Shown: positions 40,077 through 50,993, numbered from the stretch's first letter. The stretch is DNA of 64,000 nt from CAVVFX01 sp963747535 (GCA_963747535.1 CAVVFX010000002.1:992001-1056000); one strand, 5' to 3'. The notes: generated by a model not told the origin, from the sequence alone. Numbers and translations: made by a program.

Positions 40077-41174
40077 TCAGAATTTCCACCCGACCGACGT
40101 GCTGGTGCCGAAGTCGTTTTTCGGGGCAGTCACCGGTGGCCGGCTGTCGTAATTTTCATAGATACTCACCTTCCAATAGAGGTTCCTGACGATTTGGATC
40201 TGCAGGTTGGAGTCCTCGCTCAGTCGCACGCGCCCCAGCGTGGTGAGGTTCGGGTAAGCCACCACCTGTCCGGTGAACTGTAACTTCTTGAAAGCATATT
40301 TGGAGAAAAAAACTCCGAACAACGCCTCTGCCTGATTTCTTTGTGGCTCTACAGCTGTATTCTCAGAGTATTGTTCCCGGCTAAACACCACGGCGCCGAG
40401 CACCGATAGGGATGCGGTCCCGGTTCGCACGAAATCCCTTCCTATACCGCCCCCACCGCTGGCTCTCAACGTCAAGTCCTGCTGGTTGCTGCTCAGCAGA
40501 CTCGCCGTGACCCCGGCGTACCAGTGAGGGCCCACGTATTTTGCGTACAGGAAGTCCAGGGTGTTGCGGCCCGAATTCTTGGCGCCCGACTCACGATTCA
40601 GTACGGAACTACCGTTCAGACGGGTGGCCCACCCTTCAGTTCGGTATTCGACGCTGCCGGATAGGCTGGACTGCATGGTATCGCTGCCGCCGGTGAAGGA
40701 AAATCCGTAGTCGATGGCTCCCGTGAGCTGTGCCCAAAAACTGTCTTCGACTGGAGTCAGCTTCGCGACTTCGGACTGCCCGGCCTTGATCTCGGCCCCG
40801 CCAGATTGGACGACGAAGTCACTTCTCGTCTCCTGGTTTCCCGGTTCGGCATCGATCGTGCCGGTCACGTGCTGGCCGCTGCTGAAAAGCACGTTGAAAT
40901 GGTCGGTGCTTTCCAAGCGATCCACTCGCGCCCAGTCGAGCTGAACCGCGTCCACCATGTAATCGGCCTTAAAATAAAGAACGCCGTTCTCGAGCTTCTT
41001 GATTTCCCCGGTAAATTTGTCGCCATTCTTCATCACCACCACATCGCGGTTGCTCTTGGCTTCCAGTCGCGCGCTGGCCAGTGCGCCAGATATAACCAGG
41101 ATCGCGGCGATTGGAAGCAGACGCCTACGGTGCTTTACGGTCCACGTTGCTCCGGTTTTACCCATAGCATGCAT
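40077..41174 (-). CDS. DUF481 outer-membrane protein
   Basis: About 365 residues from the ATG at 41174, preceded by GAGG at 5 bases; frames further up have no signal. Signal peptide core LLPIAAILVISGALASA. An N-terminal module that binds or senses (VVVMKNGDKFTGEIKKLENG) is followed by the DUF481 barrel, with alternating strands such as YGFSFTGGSDTMQSSLSGSV and a final VGWKF ending in Phe. DUF481 proteins are salt-induced or porin-like outer-membrane proteins of unclear role. Operon with the membrane protein downstream. Confidence 0.85.
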   Translation of the reverse strand: MHAMGKTGATWTVKHRRRLLPIAAILVISGALASARLEAKSNRDVVVMKNGDKFTGEIKKLENGVLYFKADYMVDAVQLDWARVDRLESTDHFNVLFSSGQHVTGTIDAEPGNQETRSDFVVQSGGAEIKAGQSEVAKLTPVEDSFWAQLTGAIDYGFSFTGGSDTMQSSLSGSVEYRTEGWATRLNGSSVLNRESGAKNSGRNTLDFLYAKYVGPHWYAGVTASLLSSNQQDLTLRASGGGGIGRDFVRTGTASLSVLGAVVFSREQYSENTAVEPQRNQAEALFGVFFSKYAFKKLQFTGQVVAYPNLTTLGRVRLSEDSNLQIQIVRNLYWKVSIYENYDSRPPVTAPKNDFGTSTSVGWKF

Positions 41175-41417
41175 CCTTGCCTCGACGGACCTTCCCAGCG
41201 CTAAAAAGGGGGCGCGCGATAACAACTCTTGAGCCCTCGAGTTAGCAAAGGACCGGTTCACGGGGCAGGCGTAGAAACCGGCAACCTTTCATTCCTCCAT
41301 TTACCGCGAGACCATTCAAATTAGCGTTTGCAAGATCGGCTGCTGCTTTTGCCCTAAGGCCGGCGGAACCCGCCGGCGTGCGGTGACTCACTACAGCTAT
41401 GCCCGCCTGGGGCCGGG

Positions 41418-43793
41418 TTACTGCCGCGCCATGGCGACGCGTACGGCTTCCTCCGGCGAGATAAGATGATCAACGCTTTCAGCAGCCTCTGCGATCGCTA
41501 TCTGAACGCCCTTCACAACTCCCGAAAACTCATTCCCGCGCGAACCGTAGTCCGGTGAGACAGGAGCTCCGGTGTCCATCCCCACGTCGCAACCGTCGTC
41601 GGCGGAGAAAACCATCGCCGCCGTAGCGGCTACCTTGCCCTCGCCGACCTTCTTGCCATCCACGTACAATGACGCCGTACCACCTTTGCCAAGGCCACCC
41701 CCAGCGTAGGCAAACTCCATACGCACCTGGTGATCACCGGGAGGCAGTGCGGTGCTTGATTCGGCGTAGAATTGCTGAATGCCGAGCAGATTGTAACAGT
41801 ATTTGAGCTTTCCGCCCTTGGCGTAGAGGCTCCAGCCCCCAATGTTTCCGCCTTGGGCGACGATGACGCCCTCAGCCCCGCTTGCGGGCACCACGATCTC
41901 AGCGGTAATCGAATGTGACTTGTTCTTAATATTAACGACCGAGTTTTCAGATAGGCGCCCCATGCTGCCAAATAGGATTTGGGAGTTGCCCCTAATCAGC
42001 ACCGGTCGCCCTGCTACATTCGCGTCCAGCCGTTCCGCAACCCTGTCATCGAGAGGCAGTACGTTATAGCGTGTTGCCTCGATCAGCCAGAGGCGCTGGA
42101 GCTCGTGAAGCTTTTCAGGCATCTTCGCGGCCAGGTTGTTCGCCTGGCTCCAGTCTTTACTGGTGTCGTAAAGCTCCCAGTTGTCATCGTCGAATGCCGG
42201 GACCTTCTCTCCAACGAGAAGCCATGGCGTCTTATGCCGCGTCACTGCGGTCCAGCCCTTGTGATAGATGCCGCGGTTGCCGAACATTTCGAAGTACTGT
42301 GTCTCGTGCCGCTCCGCCGCCTTGGCATCGTTGAGCGAGTACGCCATGCTGACGCCTTCGATGGGGTGCTGCTGGACTCCGTTCACGGAAAGCGGCTGGG
42401 GCAGGCCGGCCAGTTCGAGGATGGTCGGCGCGATGTCAATCACGTGATGGAACTGGCTGCGGATTTCACCTTTGCCCGTGATTCCCTCGGGCCAGTGCAC
42501 GATTGTCCCATTGCGTGTGCCACCCCAATGAGAGGCCACCTGCTTGGTCCACTGGTACGGCGTATTCATGGCGTGCGCCCAGCCCACTGCATAGTGGTTG
42601 TAAGATTCCGGCCCACCCAGCTTGTCCAGCCGGGCCATCAGGAACTCGGGGGTTTCGAGCGCGGCCGCGCCATTGAAATTGATCATCTCGTTGTAAGTAC
42701 CATGCAGCGTCCCCTCCGCCGACGCACCGTTGTCGCCGACGATGTAGTAAATCAGCGTGTCATCGAGAAGATCGAGCTTTTTCAGCGAATCCACCAACCG
42801 GCCGACATGGTGATCGGCATACTCCAGGAACCCGGCGTAAACTTCCATCTGCCGGATGAGCACGGGCTTGAGCGCGGCAGGCATTTCATCCCATGACGGG
42901 ATTTCTTTGTGCCTTGGCGTCAGCTGGCAATCCGGCGGAATGACACCCAGCTTTTTCTGGCGGGCAAAGGTCTCTTCGCGCAGCTTATCCCACCCTTGGT
43001 CGAATTTGCCTTTATACTTATCCGCCCATTCCTTCGGGACGTGGTGTGGAGCGTGTGTCGCACCCGGCGCGAAATAGACGAAAAATGGCTTGTCGGGAAT
43101 CAGGGCCTTCTGTTGTCCGATCCAGTTGATGGCTTTGTTCGTCATGTCTGCCATCAAGTGGTAGCCCTCTTCGGGCGTCTTCTTCACCTCGACCGGGTTG
43201 GTGCCTTCATAAAGCGATGGATACCATTGGTGCGCCTCACCGCCGATGAACCCGTAGAAATATTCGAATCCACCTCCACCCGTAGGCCAGGCATCAAAGG
43301 GACCGGCTGGACTGGTCTCCCAGACCGGCACTTCGTGACATTTGCCGAACTGCGCCGTCGCATACCCATTGAGCTTGAGGGTCCGGGCAAGGGGCGCACA
43401 GGTGTTCGGTAGAACCGAGCTATAGCCCGGCGAGCCGCTAGCGATTTCAGTGATCCCGCCCATGCCAACCGTGTGGTGGTTGCGTCCGGTCAACAGTGCT
43501 TGCCGCGTCGGCGAGCACAGTGCCGTGGTATGAAAGCGGTTATATTTCAAGCCGCCTGCCGCGAGGCTTTCCGCCACCGGCGTGTTACAGGGACCGCCAA
43601 AGGCGCTGGAAGATCCAAAGCCCGCGTCGTCAATCAATACGACCAGGACGTTAGGGGCGCCCTTGGGCGGCCGCAATTGAGTAATCGGCGGGAACTTAGT
43701 ATCCGGATCTTTTGCGTCATAAGTGATCAAACCGGACCGGGGCCGATCGGGAATGGGAAGAACTGTTCTTTGTATATTGTCTGGTGAACTCAC
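41418..43793 (-). CDS. Arylsulfatase (type I, formylglycine-dependent)
   Basis: 791 residues with a GTG start. Hydrolyses sulfate esters. Metal ligands Asp55/Asp56 in LIDDAGFGSS; Cys93 in CSPTR, the C-x-P-x-R site that is oxidised to formylglycine; GRNHHTVGMGG, YFAPGATHAPHHVP and IYYIVGDNGASAEG complete the active site. A C-terminal jelly-roll-like extension (residues 600 on) is typical of this long subfamily. No signal peptide is apparent, so it may be cytoplasmic. No formylglycine-generating enzyme is in the window. Confidence 0.94.
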   Translation of the reverse strand: MSSPDNIQRTVLPIPDRPRSGLITYDAKDPDTKFPPITQLRPPKGAPNVLVVLIDDAGFGSSSAFGGPCNTPVAESLAAGGLKYNRFHTTALCSPTRQALLTGRNHHTVGMGGITEIASGSPGYSSVLPNTCAPLARTLKLNGYATAQFGKCHEVPVWETSPAGPFDAWPTGGGGFEYFYGFIGGEAHQWYPSLYEGTNPVEVKKTPEEGYHLMADMTNKAINWIGQQKALIPDKPFFVYFAPGATHAPHHVPKEWADKYKGKFDQGWDKLREETFARQKKLGVIPPDCQLTPRHKEIPSWDEMPAALKPVLIRQMEVYAGFLEYADHHVGRLVDSLKKLDLLDDTLIYYIVGDNGASAEGTLHGTYNEMINFNGAAALETPEFLMARLDKLGGPESYNHYAVGWAHAMNTPYQWTKQVASHWGGTRNGTIVHWPEGITGKGEIRSQFHHVIDIAPTILELAGLPQPLSVNGVQQHPIEGVSMAYSLNDAKAAERHETQYFEMFGNRGIYHKGWTAVTRHKTPWLLVGEKVPAFDDDNWELYDTSKDWSQANNLAAKMPEKLHELQRLWLIEATRYNVLPLDDRVAERLDANVAGRPVLIRGNSQILFGSMGRLSENSVVNIKNKSHSITAEIVVPASGAEGVIVAQGGNIGGWSLYAKGGKLKYCYNLLGIQQFYAESSTALPPGDHQVRMEFAYAGGGLGKGGTASLYVDGKKVGEGKVAATAAMVFSADDGCDVGMDTGAPVSPDYGSRGNEFSGVVKGVQIAIAEAAESVDHLISPEEAVRVAMARQ

Positions 43794-44038
43794 AGGTTTT
43801 GCCTCGCTTGTCCCGAAGATGATGACTGATGCTCACTGACTCAAAACATTTGAACCAGCTCCGGCACTTGTTTTTCGTCCTCGGCCTTCCGTATCTAAAT
43901 ACACTCCAAAAAAAAATAGAGCCGCGAAGCTATGCGCGCCATCCCTCGACCGTATCGTAAGGTTCGTCAGAACATGAACGGCGGGCGGGAGTGCGACCCC
44001 GTGATAGTTTTTGTCGCCACTCGAAAGAGGTACACATA
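43794..44038. other. Divergent promoter region
   Basis: About 245 bases between the sulfatase and the divergent DUF3300 gene. It must hold both promoters. No repeat or operator stands out. Confidence 0.4.
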
Positions 44039-45469
44039 ATGATCAGGACTTTTATGAAACAGTTTTTGTCCGGGGCGTTGTCACTCCTGCTGGCGATGCC
44101 GTTTGAAGCCGGAGCACAGCAACCGGCACCGCCACCAGAAGCGGATTCGACCGGACATTCGGGACAAGGCGCGCCTCTTTCACCGGAGGAGCTGCAGCAA
44201 TTGGCGGCGCCCGTTGCTTTATATCCGGACTCCCTGGTTGCTCAAATTCTGGGAGCCGCGACCTTTCCCGACCAGGTTGCCGCCGCCAGCAGTTGGCTCG
44301 AGCAGAACAAGCAGCTCACCGGCTCGGCTCTCATGCAGGCCGTTGATCCACAACCATGGGACCCCAGCGTAAAGGCGCTCACGCAGTTTCCCTCGGTGCT
44401 CGCCAACCTGGCCAAGAATCTTAGCTGGACTTCCGCTTTGGGAGAGGCGTATCACACTCAAGCGGCCGATCTCATGGCGGCGATTCAGGTGTTGCGCGCC
44501 AAAGCAAAAGCTGCCGGCAATTTGAAATCAGGTTCACAGATTACGGTCGTCGAGCAGTCGCCGCAAGTGATCGTGATTCAGCCCACCAATCCACAAGTGG
44601 TGTACGTCCCGCAGTACAATCCTACGATTGTCTATGGCACGCCCTATGTGGTCCCTGGGTATACCACGGCAGACGTAGTGGCCACCGGCATACTCGCATT
44701 CGGACTTGGTATTGCTATAGGCGTCGCGATGAGCAATAGCTGTTGCGGATGGGGCTACAGCTACTGGAACTGCAACTGGCACGGCGGCGCCGTGGTATAC
44801 CGAAGCACCACCTACTACGGAAACAGCGCATGGCACGGTGGAGTCTATGGTTCCAGCGTGGGTGCGGTCGGCCCATACGGGGCTGCGAGGGTTGGGACGG
44901 CCTATAATCCGGCGACCGGAACGTATGCGCGCGGTGCGTCAGCTACGAACGCTTACGGCACTACCAAGGTTGGTCAAGCGTACAATCCAAACACAGGAGC
45001 CTACGCCGCGACGCACCAGACTTCCAATGCCTATGGGAGCTATGGAAGTTCGGTGGTCTCAAAGAACGGCAATACCGCTTACACCCAGCACCAGACTACA
45101 GCTAACGGGTCCGTGGGAAGCGTGCAAACTTCGGCGGGCGGCAGAGGTGTAGCCGCAACCGGCGCGTACGGCAACAGTGCTGCCGCGGGTCAAACGGCCA
45201 ATGGCAACAAGTATGCCGCCTCAAATGGCAACGTCTACAAGAACACCGGGAGCGGTTGGCAGCAGACCCAGGGTCAGAAACCAACCGCCACCCCACACTC
45301 CACAGGCGCGAGCAGCTCCAGTTCCGCTGCGGCTCGCGGCTATGGGGGACAGACAAAAAGCAGCGGGTCTCCAGCGTTTAGCGGAGCTAAGGGCGGCGGT
45401 TGGCAATCGAGGTCGGAAAGTGCACGTGGTTCGGCGAGCCGCGGGGGCGGTGGCGGATGGCGCAGATGA
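44039..45469 (+). CDS. DUF3300 exported protein
   Basis: 476 residues from the ATG at 44039, with GAAAGAGG in front. Signal peptide MKQFLSGALSLLLAMPFEAGAQ. The DUF3300 domain (PLSPEELQQLAAPVALYPDS to VVYVPQYNPTIVYGTPY) covers about residues 45-205. A Gly/Ser/Tyr/Thr-rich low-complexity tail with repeated AYNPxTGxYA units ends in a Gly/Arg stretch. The family is commonly encoded beside DUF2950, as here (30 bases on). Function unknown; a cell-surface or matrix role is often assumed. Confidence 0.9.
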   Translation: MIRTFMKQFLSGALSLLLAMPFEAGAQQPAPPPEADSTGHSGQGAPLSPEELQQLAAPVALYPDSLVAQILGAATFPDQVAAASSWLEQNKQLTGSALMQAVDPQPWDPSVKALTQFPSVLANLAKNLSWTSALGEAYHTQAADLMAAIQVLRAKAKAAGNLKSGSQITVVEQSPQVIVIQPTNPQVVYVPQYNPTIVYGTPYVVPGYTTADVVATGILAFGLGIAIGVAMSNSCCGWGYSYWNCNWHGGAVVYRSTTYYGNSAWHGGVYGSSVGAVGPYGAARVGTAYNPATGTYARGASATNAYGTTKVGQAYNPNTGAYAATHQTSNAYGSYGSSVVSKNGNTAYTQHQTTANGSVGSVQTSAGGRGVAATGAYGNSAAAGQTANGNKYAASNGNVYKNTGSGWQQTQGQKPTATPHSTGASSSSSAAARGYGGQTKSSGSPAFSGAKGGGWQSRSESARGSASRGGGGGWRR

Positions 45470-45498
45470 GTAGAACTACCGAAGCTTTGGAGGATATC

Positions 45499-46449
45499 AT
45501 GTTGCTTAAATATCGCGGAAGCATCTCAGGGACTTGGTTACTAGTTCTGGCGCTAGCCGTTCCCCTTGTCTCTTGTAGTAAGTCCGAAAAACCCGAAACA
45601 CCGTCGGCCAAGGTGTTCGCTTCATCTGACGAAGCGGGTAATGCGCTACTGGCGGCGGCGAAGGCAGGCGACGAAAACGCGATACTGGCGATTTTCGGTC
45701 CGGATTCGAAAGGTATCATCTACTCTGGCGATACCGTACAGGACAAGAAGGTAGCCGAAGACTTCGCGGCTGCGTATGGGACGATGCACCGTTGGCGCAA
45801 GATGGCGGATGGTTCCCAAATCCTGCTGGTCGGAGCTGACAATTTCGCTTTCCCGATCCCGTTGAAGAAGAATGAGGGTGGGCAGTGGTACTTCGATGCG
45901 GCTGCGGGAAAGGACGAGATTCTGTCGCGCCGGATTGGCCGGAACGAACTGGCAATTATCGATGTTTGTAATGCACTGGCGGACGCTCAGGCGGAGTACT
46001 TCGCGCAGGTTCACAATGGCGAGGCCACGCAACAATATGCGATAAAGTTCATTAGTGACCCTGGCAAGCAGAACGGCTTGTATTGGAAGGCTGCGGAAGG
46101 TCAACCAGAGAGCCCGCTCGGGCCGCTGGCGGCGAACGCAGCTGCCGACGGATATACCGCAAAGCCCGAAGGCCACACAAATTTCCACGGCTACTATTTC
46201 CGTATGTTGAAGGGGCAAACGGACAAGGCGCCGGGCGGAGCAAAAGAATATGTGGTCGATGGAAAACCGGTAGGTGGATTCGCGTTCGTCGCGTATCCGG
46301 CGGAATATGGCAACTCGGGGGTCATGACTTTTATCATCAACCAGGATGGAGTTCTCCTCCAAAAGGATTTGGGGAAGACTACGACGGAAACGGCTACCGC
46401 AATGAGCGAGTTCGACCCCGATTCCAGTTGGGTCATCGTCGAGGAGTGA
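45499..46449 (+). CDS. DUF2950 lipoprotein
   Basis: 316 residues. The ATG at 45499 follows TTTGGAGGATATC, an excellent ribosome site. Lipoprotein signal LALAVPLVSCSKSEKP. Family motifs: IFGPDSKGIIYSGD, WYFDAAAGKDEILSRRIGRN, GLYWKAAEGQPESPLGPL, FHGYYFRMLKGQ and MTFIINQDGVLLQKDLG. Co-operonic with DUF3300. Function unknown. Confidence 0.92.
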   Translation: MLLKYRGSISGTWLLVLALAVPLVSCSKSEKPETPSAKVFASSDEAGNALLAAAKAGDENAILAIFGPDSKGIIYSGDTVQDKKVAEDFAAAYGTMHRWRKMADGSQILLVGADNFAFPIPLKKNEGGQWYFDAAAGKDEILSRRIGRNELAIIDVCNALADAQAEYFAQVHNGEATQQYAIKFISDPGKQNGLYWKAAEGQPESPLGPLAANAAADGYTAKPEGHTNFHGYYFRMLKGQTDKAPGGAKEYVVDGKPVGGFAFVAYPAEYGNSGVMTFIINQDGVLLQKDLGKTTTETATAMSEFDPDSSWVIVEE

Positions 46450-47123
46450 TTGAGGCGGCAGCAGGTCATTACTTGGGTAGCTAAGTTCACCGTTTCAGAA
46501 GTTCGCCAACATATTCTGCCACACCGACTCTCTAACGGCCGCGGCTCAGAAGCGTTTGGTTACCCCGGAAATGCGGCCTTCGTGTCCGTCCTGTACGATA
46601 CCGCTCAATGTCGCGGCACCCGAAGGAGATTGCGCCGCGATTGGCCAAATGCTAAGAAGAGATGCCAGGGACACGACTCCGGTAGCGAAGGTCTGGAACC
46701 TCATGTTAGTTACCCCTATACTGAGTAATAATAACGCTGCCCCAGCGTCCGGTTCATCCAGTGAAATGGATTATATCGAAATCGTGCTACCGAACCGGAG
46801 AATCGTATTGCAAGTTATGGATGACACCCGATGAGTCGTGTGCAAGGATCGTAACCGCCCTGCCAAATGATAGGCGCGTTAGCTTCCGCCGCGCAACTAC
46901 CGCAACCATTCAACCGTGCGCACGCGAAGCGTCTGCCGCAAGGCTTCGTTCAAACGGCGATCTGGGAGGTTGATCGAGCGAGGTCCCGGTCACGTCAACT
47001 TGCCAAGAAACGTACTACCCGCGGAACTGCATGCCCACGAGGCGTTGAAGATGTGGCAGCCCGCCGACGCTGCCAATACGCTATGCTTCAAGTATCAGCG
47101 TTGGCCGCGCCGTTGGAGGTTCC
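46450..47123. other. Intergenic with mobile-element remnant
   Basis: About 670 bases without an intact gene. A short stretch at 46766-46871 resembles the C-terminus of IS66 OrfA in two frames. The last bases carry the GGAGG site of the DUF4175-like gene. This is the right edge of the block that separates BatA from its usual neighbour. Confidence 0.4.
46766..46871 (+). mobile_element. Possible remnant of IS66-family OrfA (TnpA), frameshifted
   Basis: One frame reads IEIVLPNRRIVLQVMDD and an adjacent frame continues DESCARIVTALPND. Joined, they resemble the end of IS66 OrfA proteins (IEIxLxNGxxxRVxxxxDxxxLxRIVxAL). The preceding AAPASGSS linker also fits. Only about 30 codons remain, with no DDE transposase or ends, so the call is tentative. 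Confidence 0.35.
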
Positions 47124-50100
47124 ATGAGTTTCCGCGAACAACTTCACGCATACATTGCGCAACTGGAACAACGTCTGCGCTGGAGCACCTTGCTGCGCGG
47201 CCTGGCCATTCTCACCGGCAGCGCTTTGGTGGCGACGCTGGTGCTGGTCACGATCGCCAACGCGCTCGCCTTTTCGCAGGGAAGCGTGACCGCCGCGCGC
47301 TTCGGACTGATCCTGATTCTGGCCATCGCCGCTGCCGCCGGGTTGGCGCTGCCCCTGCGCCGCCTGACCCGCCGCCGCGCGGTCGGAACCGCCGAAGCCG
47401 CCTTCCCGCAATTCGAGCAGCGCCTCACCACCTTCACCGAGCGCGACGGCCAGGATCCCTTTATCGAACTTCTGGCCGGGGACACGCTCGAAGTCGCCCA
47501 ATCCGCCGAGCCCAGGCAAATGGTCACCGACGGGCGTCTTTGGATCTCGCTGGGCACCTGCGGTCGGCGCTCTCGCCATGCTGGTCTGGATGATCGCCGC
47601 AGGACCCGGTTTTCTTGGCTATGGCGCCTCGCTGCTGTGGACCGGTCCGCACCACGACAAGCCCGCGCTTTACGATCTGCGCGTGACTCCCGGCGACGCC
47701 GTCGTGCGCCGCCACGCCGACCAGTTGGTTTCGGCGCTCCCCACCGGCCTGCGATCGCCCAGCGTCAAATTGTATGCCCGCTTTCAGAGCTCGTCCAAGT
47801 GGGAAGAGATTGCGATGCAGCCCAAGGCGGCCGGCAGTTTCGCGGGCGGCTATCAATTTCTATTTGCCGGTTTGCCCGAGAACGTCGAGTACTACGTCAC
47901 CGCCGGAGCGATGACGTCGAAGCACTATAACATTCGCGTCACCGATTTGCCCGCGGTGAAGCAGATTCGCGTCACCTACCATTACCCCGCCTGGACCGGC
48001 ATGCCGTCCGAGGTCGAGGAGCGCGGCGGCGATCTGCGCGCCGTCACCGGCACCGAGGCCGAACTCGAGGTCTCGACCGACCGCCCCCTTCAGGGCGGCC
48101 AGATCCAGCTCGACAACGGACAGCAAGATCCAGCTCACCGGCGGCCAGAATAACGTCTATCGCGGCACCGTCAAGATGGATAAGGACGGCGTCTACCACG
48201 TCGCCGGCGTTGAGGCGGGCCAGCCGGTTCGCGTCAGCGAGGATTTTTTCATCGAGGCCCGCAAAGCCAATCCGCCGCAGATTGCGCTGGTGCGTCCCGG
48301 CCGGGGCGATTACCACGCCAGCCCCATCGAAGAGGTAACCGTTGCCGCCAAGGCCACCGACGAATACGGCCTCAAGGGCGTCACGCTGCATTATTCGGTC
48401 AACGGCGGCCCCGAGACTACGGTGGATCTGCTCCAGAAAAAGGGCGGAAAAGCAAGCCGACGGCTCGACCACGCTTTCGCTGGAAGATTTCAAGCTGGTT
48501 CCGGGCGATCTGGTCAGCGTCTACGCCACCGCCAAGGACGCCAACGCCGAAGCCCACACCGACATGATGTTCATCCAGGCCGACCCGTTTGAGCGCGAGT
48601 TTTCGCAATCGCAGCAGTCGGGCGGCGGGGGTGGGGGCGGCGGAGGCGGCCAAGGCAATCAATCCGCGCAGATCTCGCAGCGGGAGAAGGAGATCATCTC
48701 CGCCACCTTCAAGCAGCAGGGCGACAAGAACTCGACCCAGCAGCAGGCGACCGACATCGCCAAGCTGCTGTCCCAATCCCAAGCCACCTTGCGCGATCAG
48801 GCCGTCACGCTTTCCGGCCGCTTGCAGGCCCGCGAGTTGACCGATGAAGTGCAGGCCATCAGCGACTTCCAGAAGGATATGATGGCCGCCTCCGAGGCCA
48901 TGGCGCCGGCCGCGCAACAATTGCAGCAGGAGAAGTGGAAGGACGCCATCCCCAACGAGCAGAAGGCTCTGCAATTCCTGCTGCGCGCCGAAGCCACCTT
49001 CCGGCAGATTCAGGTTGCGTTTGGAGCGCAGGGCGGGGGTGGAGGCGGCGGTGGAGGCGGCGCGGCGCGCGATCTGGCGGCGCTCTTCGATCTCGAGCTC
49101 GATACCGAGAAGAATCAATACGAGACGCAGAAAAGCCGCGGCTACCAGCGACGAACAGAAGGCGCAGGAAATCGACGACGCGCTGAAAAAGCTCGACGAA
49201 CTGGCCAAGCGCGAGGAGGATCTGGCCCAGCAGCAGCGCAACGGCACCCAGACCGCCGAGCAGAAATGGCAACAGGAGATGTTGCAGCGCGAGGCGCAGC
49301 AGCTCCAGCAGCAGATGGAGCAACAACTGGCTCAAAATGGCCAACAGGGCCAGCAAGGGCAGCAGGGTCAGCAAGGGCAGCAGAGCGCTGCAAGTTCCGG
49401 GCAAGCGAGCGGTCAGGCGGGCCAACGCGGTGGGCAAGCCGGCAGCCAGGCGTCCGGCCAGGACAACGCTAATTCCCAGCGGGCTTCTCAACAGGCTTCT
49501 CAACAGTCCGCCGACGAGGCCGCCGACAGCCGTCAACAGGCGGCCCAGCAGGCGCTCGACCGCTTGCGCCAAGCGAATGACGACATGAAGCGCGCCGCCT
49601 CGCAGAATGCCAGCGCGGCCGATTCCCGCCGCGCCGCCGACCGCTTGCGCGAAGCCACCGACCTGCTTGGCGGCATGCAGCAGCAGGACGCCGCCGGCCG
49701 CCTCAACTCGATGGCCCAAACCGCCGATCAATTGGCGGCCCAGCAAAAGCAGCAGGCGGATCACGTGCGCGATTTGATGGCTCAGCAGAATGCCGCGCGC
49801 GCCTCCGGCAAGCCGCCGAAGCTATCCCTCGGCCCAGGAAATCGACAAGATGGTCAACGATCGCCAGCAGGTGACCGATGATCTGGCGCGCCTCACCCAG
49901 CAAATGCGCACTGCGGCGCGCGAACTCGCGCCCACGCAACCGGCGGCTTCCACCAAGCTGCGGGGCGCGCTCGATGGCATGGACGAAAACGATCTCGGCA
50001 CCCGCATGCAACGCAGTTCGGATTGGCTGCGTAGCGGCAACTTCTCCGATCCGGTCGAAACCGCGCTCACCAGCGACCTGCAGAAGCTGGGTCAACAGGT

Positions 50101-50993
50101 CGGCGACGCGGCTCGCGCGCTGGGCAGTGCTCAGCACACTTCCAAGGACGCCGAACTCAACCGCGCCATGGACGATCTATCCCGTCTGCGCGACCAACTC
50201 GCCGGCCTTGGCGGACGTTCCAACTCTCAACCCAACTCGCAACCCGGACAGGGTCAGCCCGGTCGCGCTGCCCAAGCCGGCCAGCTCAGCCGAAATGAGC
50301 AAGGCGGTCAGCCGGGTCAACCAGGTCAGCAGCAGGCGCAAAACGGCCAGCCCGGGCAAAACGGCCAGCAGGGTCAGCAAGGCGGTCAAGGCGCGCAAGC
50401 CGGTGGCGGGCAGCGTGGCGGCGGCCAGCAACAGGCGGGTCAGAACGGTGGAGGACTTGGGGGGCCGGTTGGCAACCGCCTCGCCGGTCCAGTTGGCAAT
50501 CCGGCAGGTGGTGCGGGCAATCGCGATAGCACCGTGTTCGGCGGCTAGGACACCGGCAATACGCGCATCGCCGGTCAGGCCGTGGCGCCCCAACAAGGTC
50601 CCAACCCGGCCGATACCCAGCGCGAGATTGACCAGGGATTGAACCTTCTCAACCAGGTTCGCGCCGCCGTGCAGGATAGTCCCGAGGCGCGGCAAGCAGC
50701 TGCAGTCCCTGATCGATCAGATGCGCAATCTGGATCCCAGCCGTTTCCCCGGGAATCCCGCCCTGGTCGAGCAGATGCACCAGCAACTGGTCAGCAGCGT
50801 GGACGCGCTGGAACTGCAACTGCGCCGCCAGCTCGAAGAAAACCAGGGCGGCACGATCCGCAACACCGACCCGACCAAGGTCCCCGCCGGCTATCAGGAC
50901 TCGGTCGCCGAGTACTACCGCAAACTCTCCGAGCGCCGGCCACTAGCCGGCCCCCCCGGGCATGCGAGACGGCCTATTTATGTTTTTCGGTGA
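47124..50993 (+). pseudogene. DUF4175-like membrane/coiled-coil protein, broken by six frame changes and one stop
   Basis: One continuous protein can be followed over about 1290 codons. Two membrane helices come first (LVATLVLVTIANALAF and MLVWMIAAGPGFLGYGASLLW), then Ig-like periplasmic segments, then a long Gln-rich coiled coil with Gly-Gln repeats, and the C-terminal SLIDQMRNLDPSRFPGNPALVEQ. The frame changes near 47545, 48124, 48450, 49132, 49820 and 50695, each time in the +1 direction, and a TAG at 50546-50548 interrupts VFGG/DTGNTRIAGQ. A strong GGAGG site precedes the ATG. The normal partner of BatA-type proteins. Flanking genes are intact, so general sequence error is not an obvious explanation. 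Confidence 0.8.

Noticed and set aside
49330..49390. Tandem GGCCAGCAAGGGCAG-like units that might be a CRISPR or VNTR
   Set aside because: They are in-frame Gly-Gln codon repeats of the DUF4175-like coiled coil, with no spacers.
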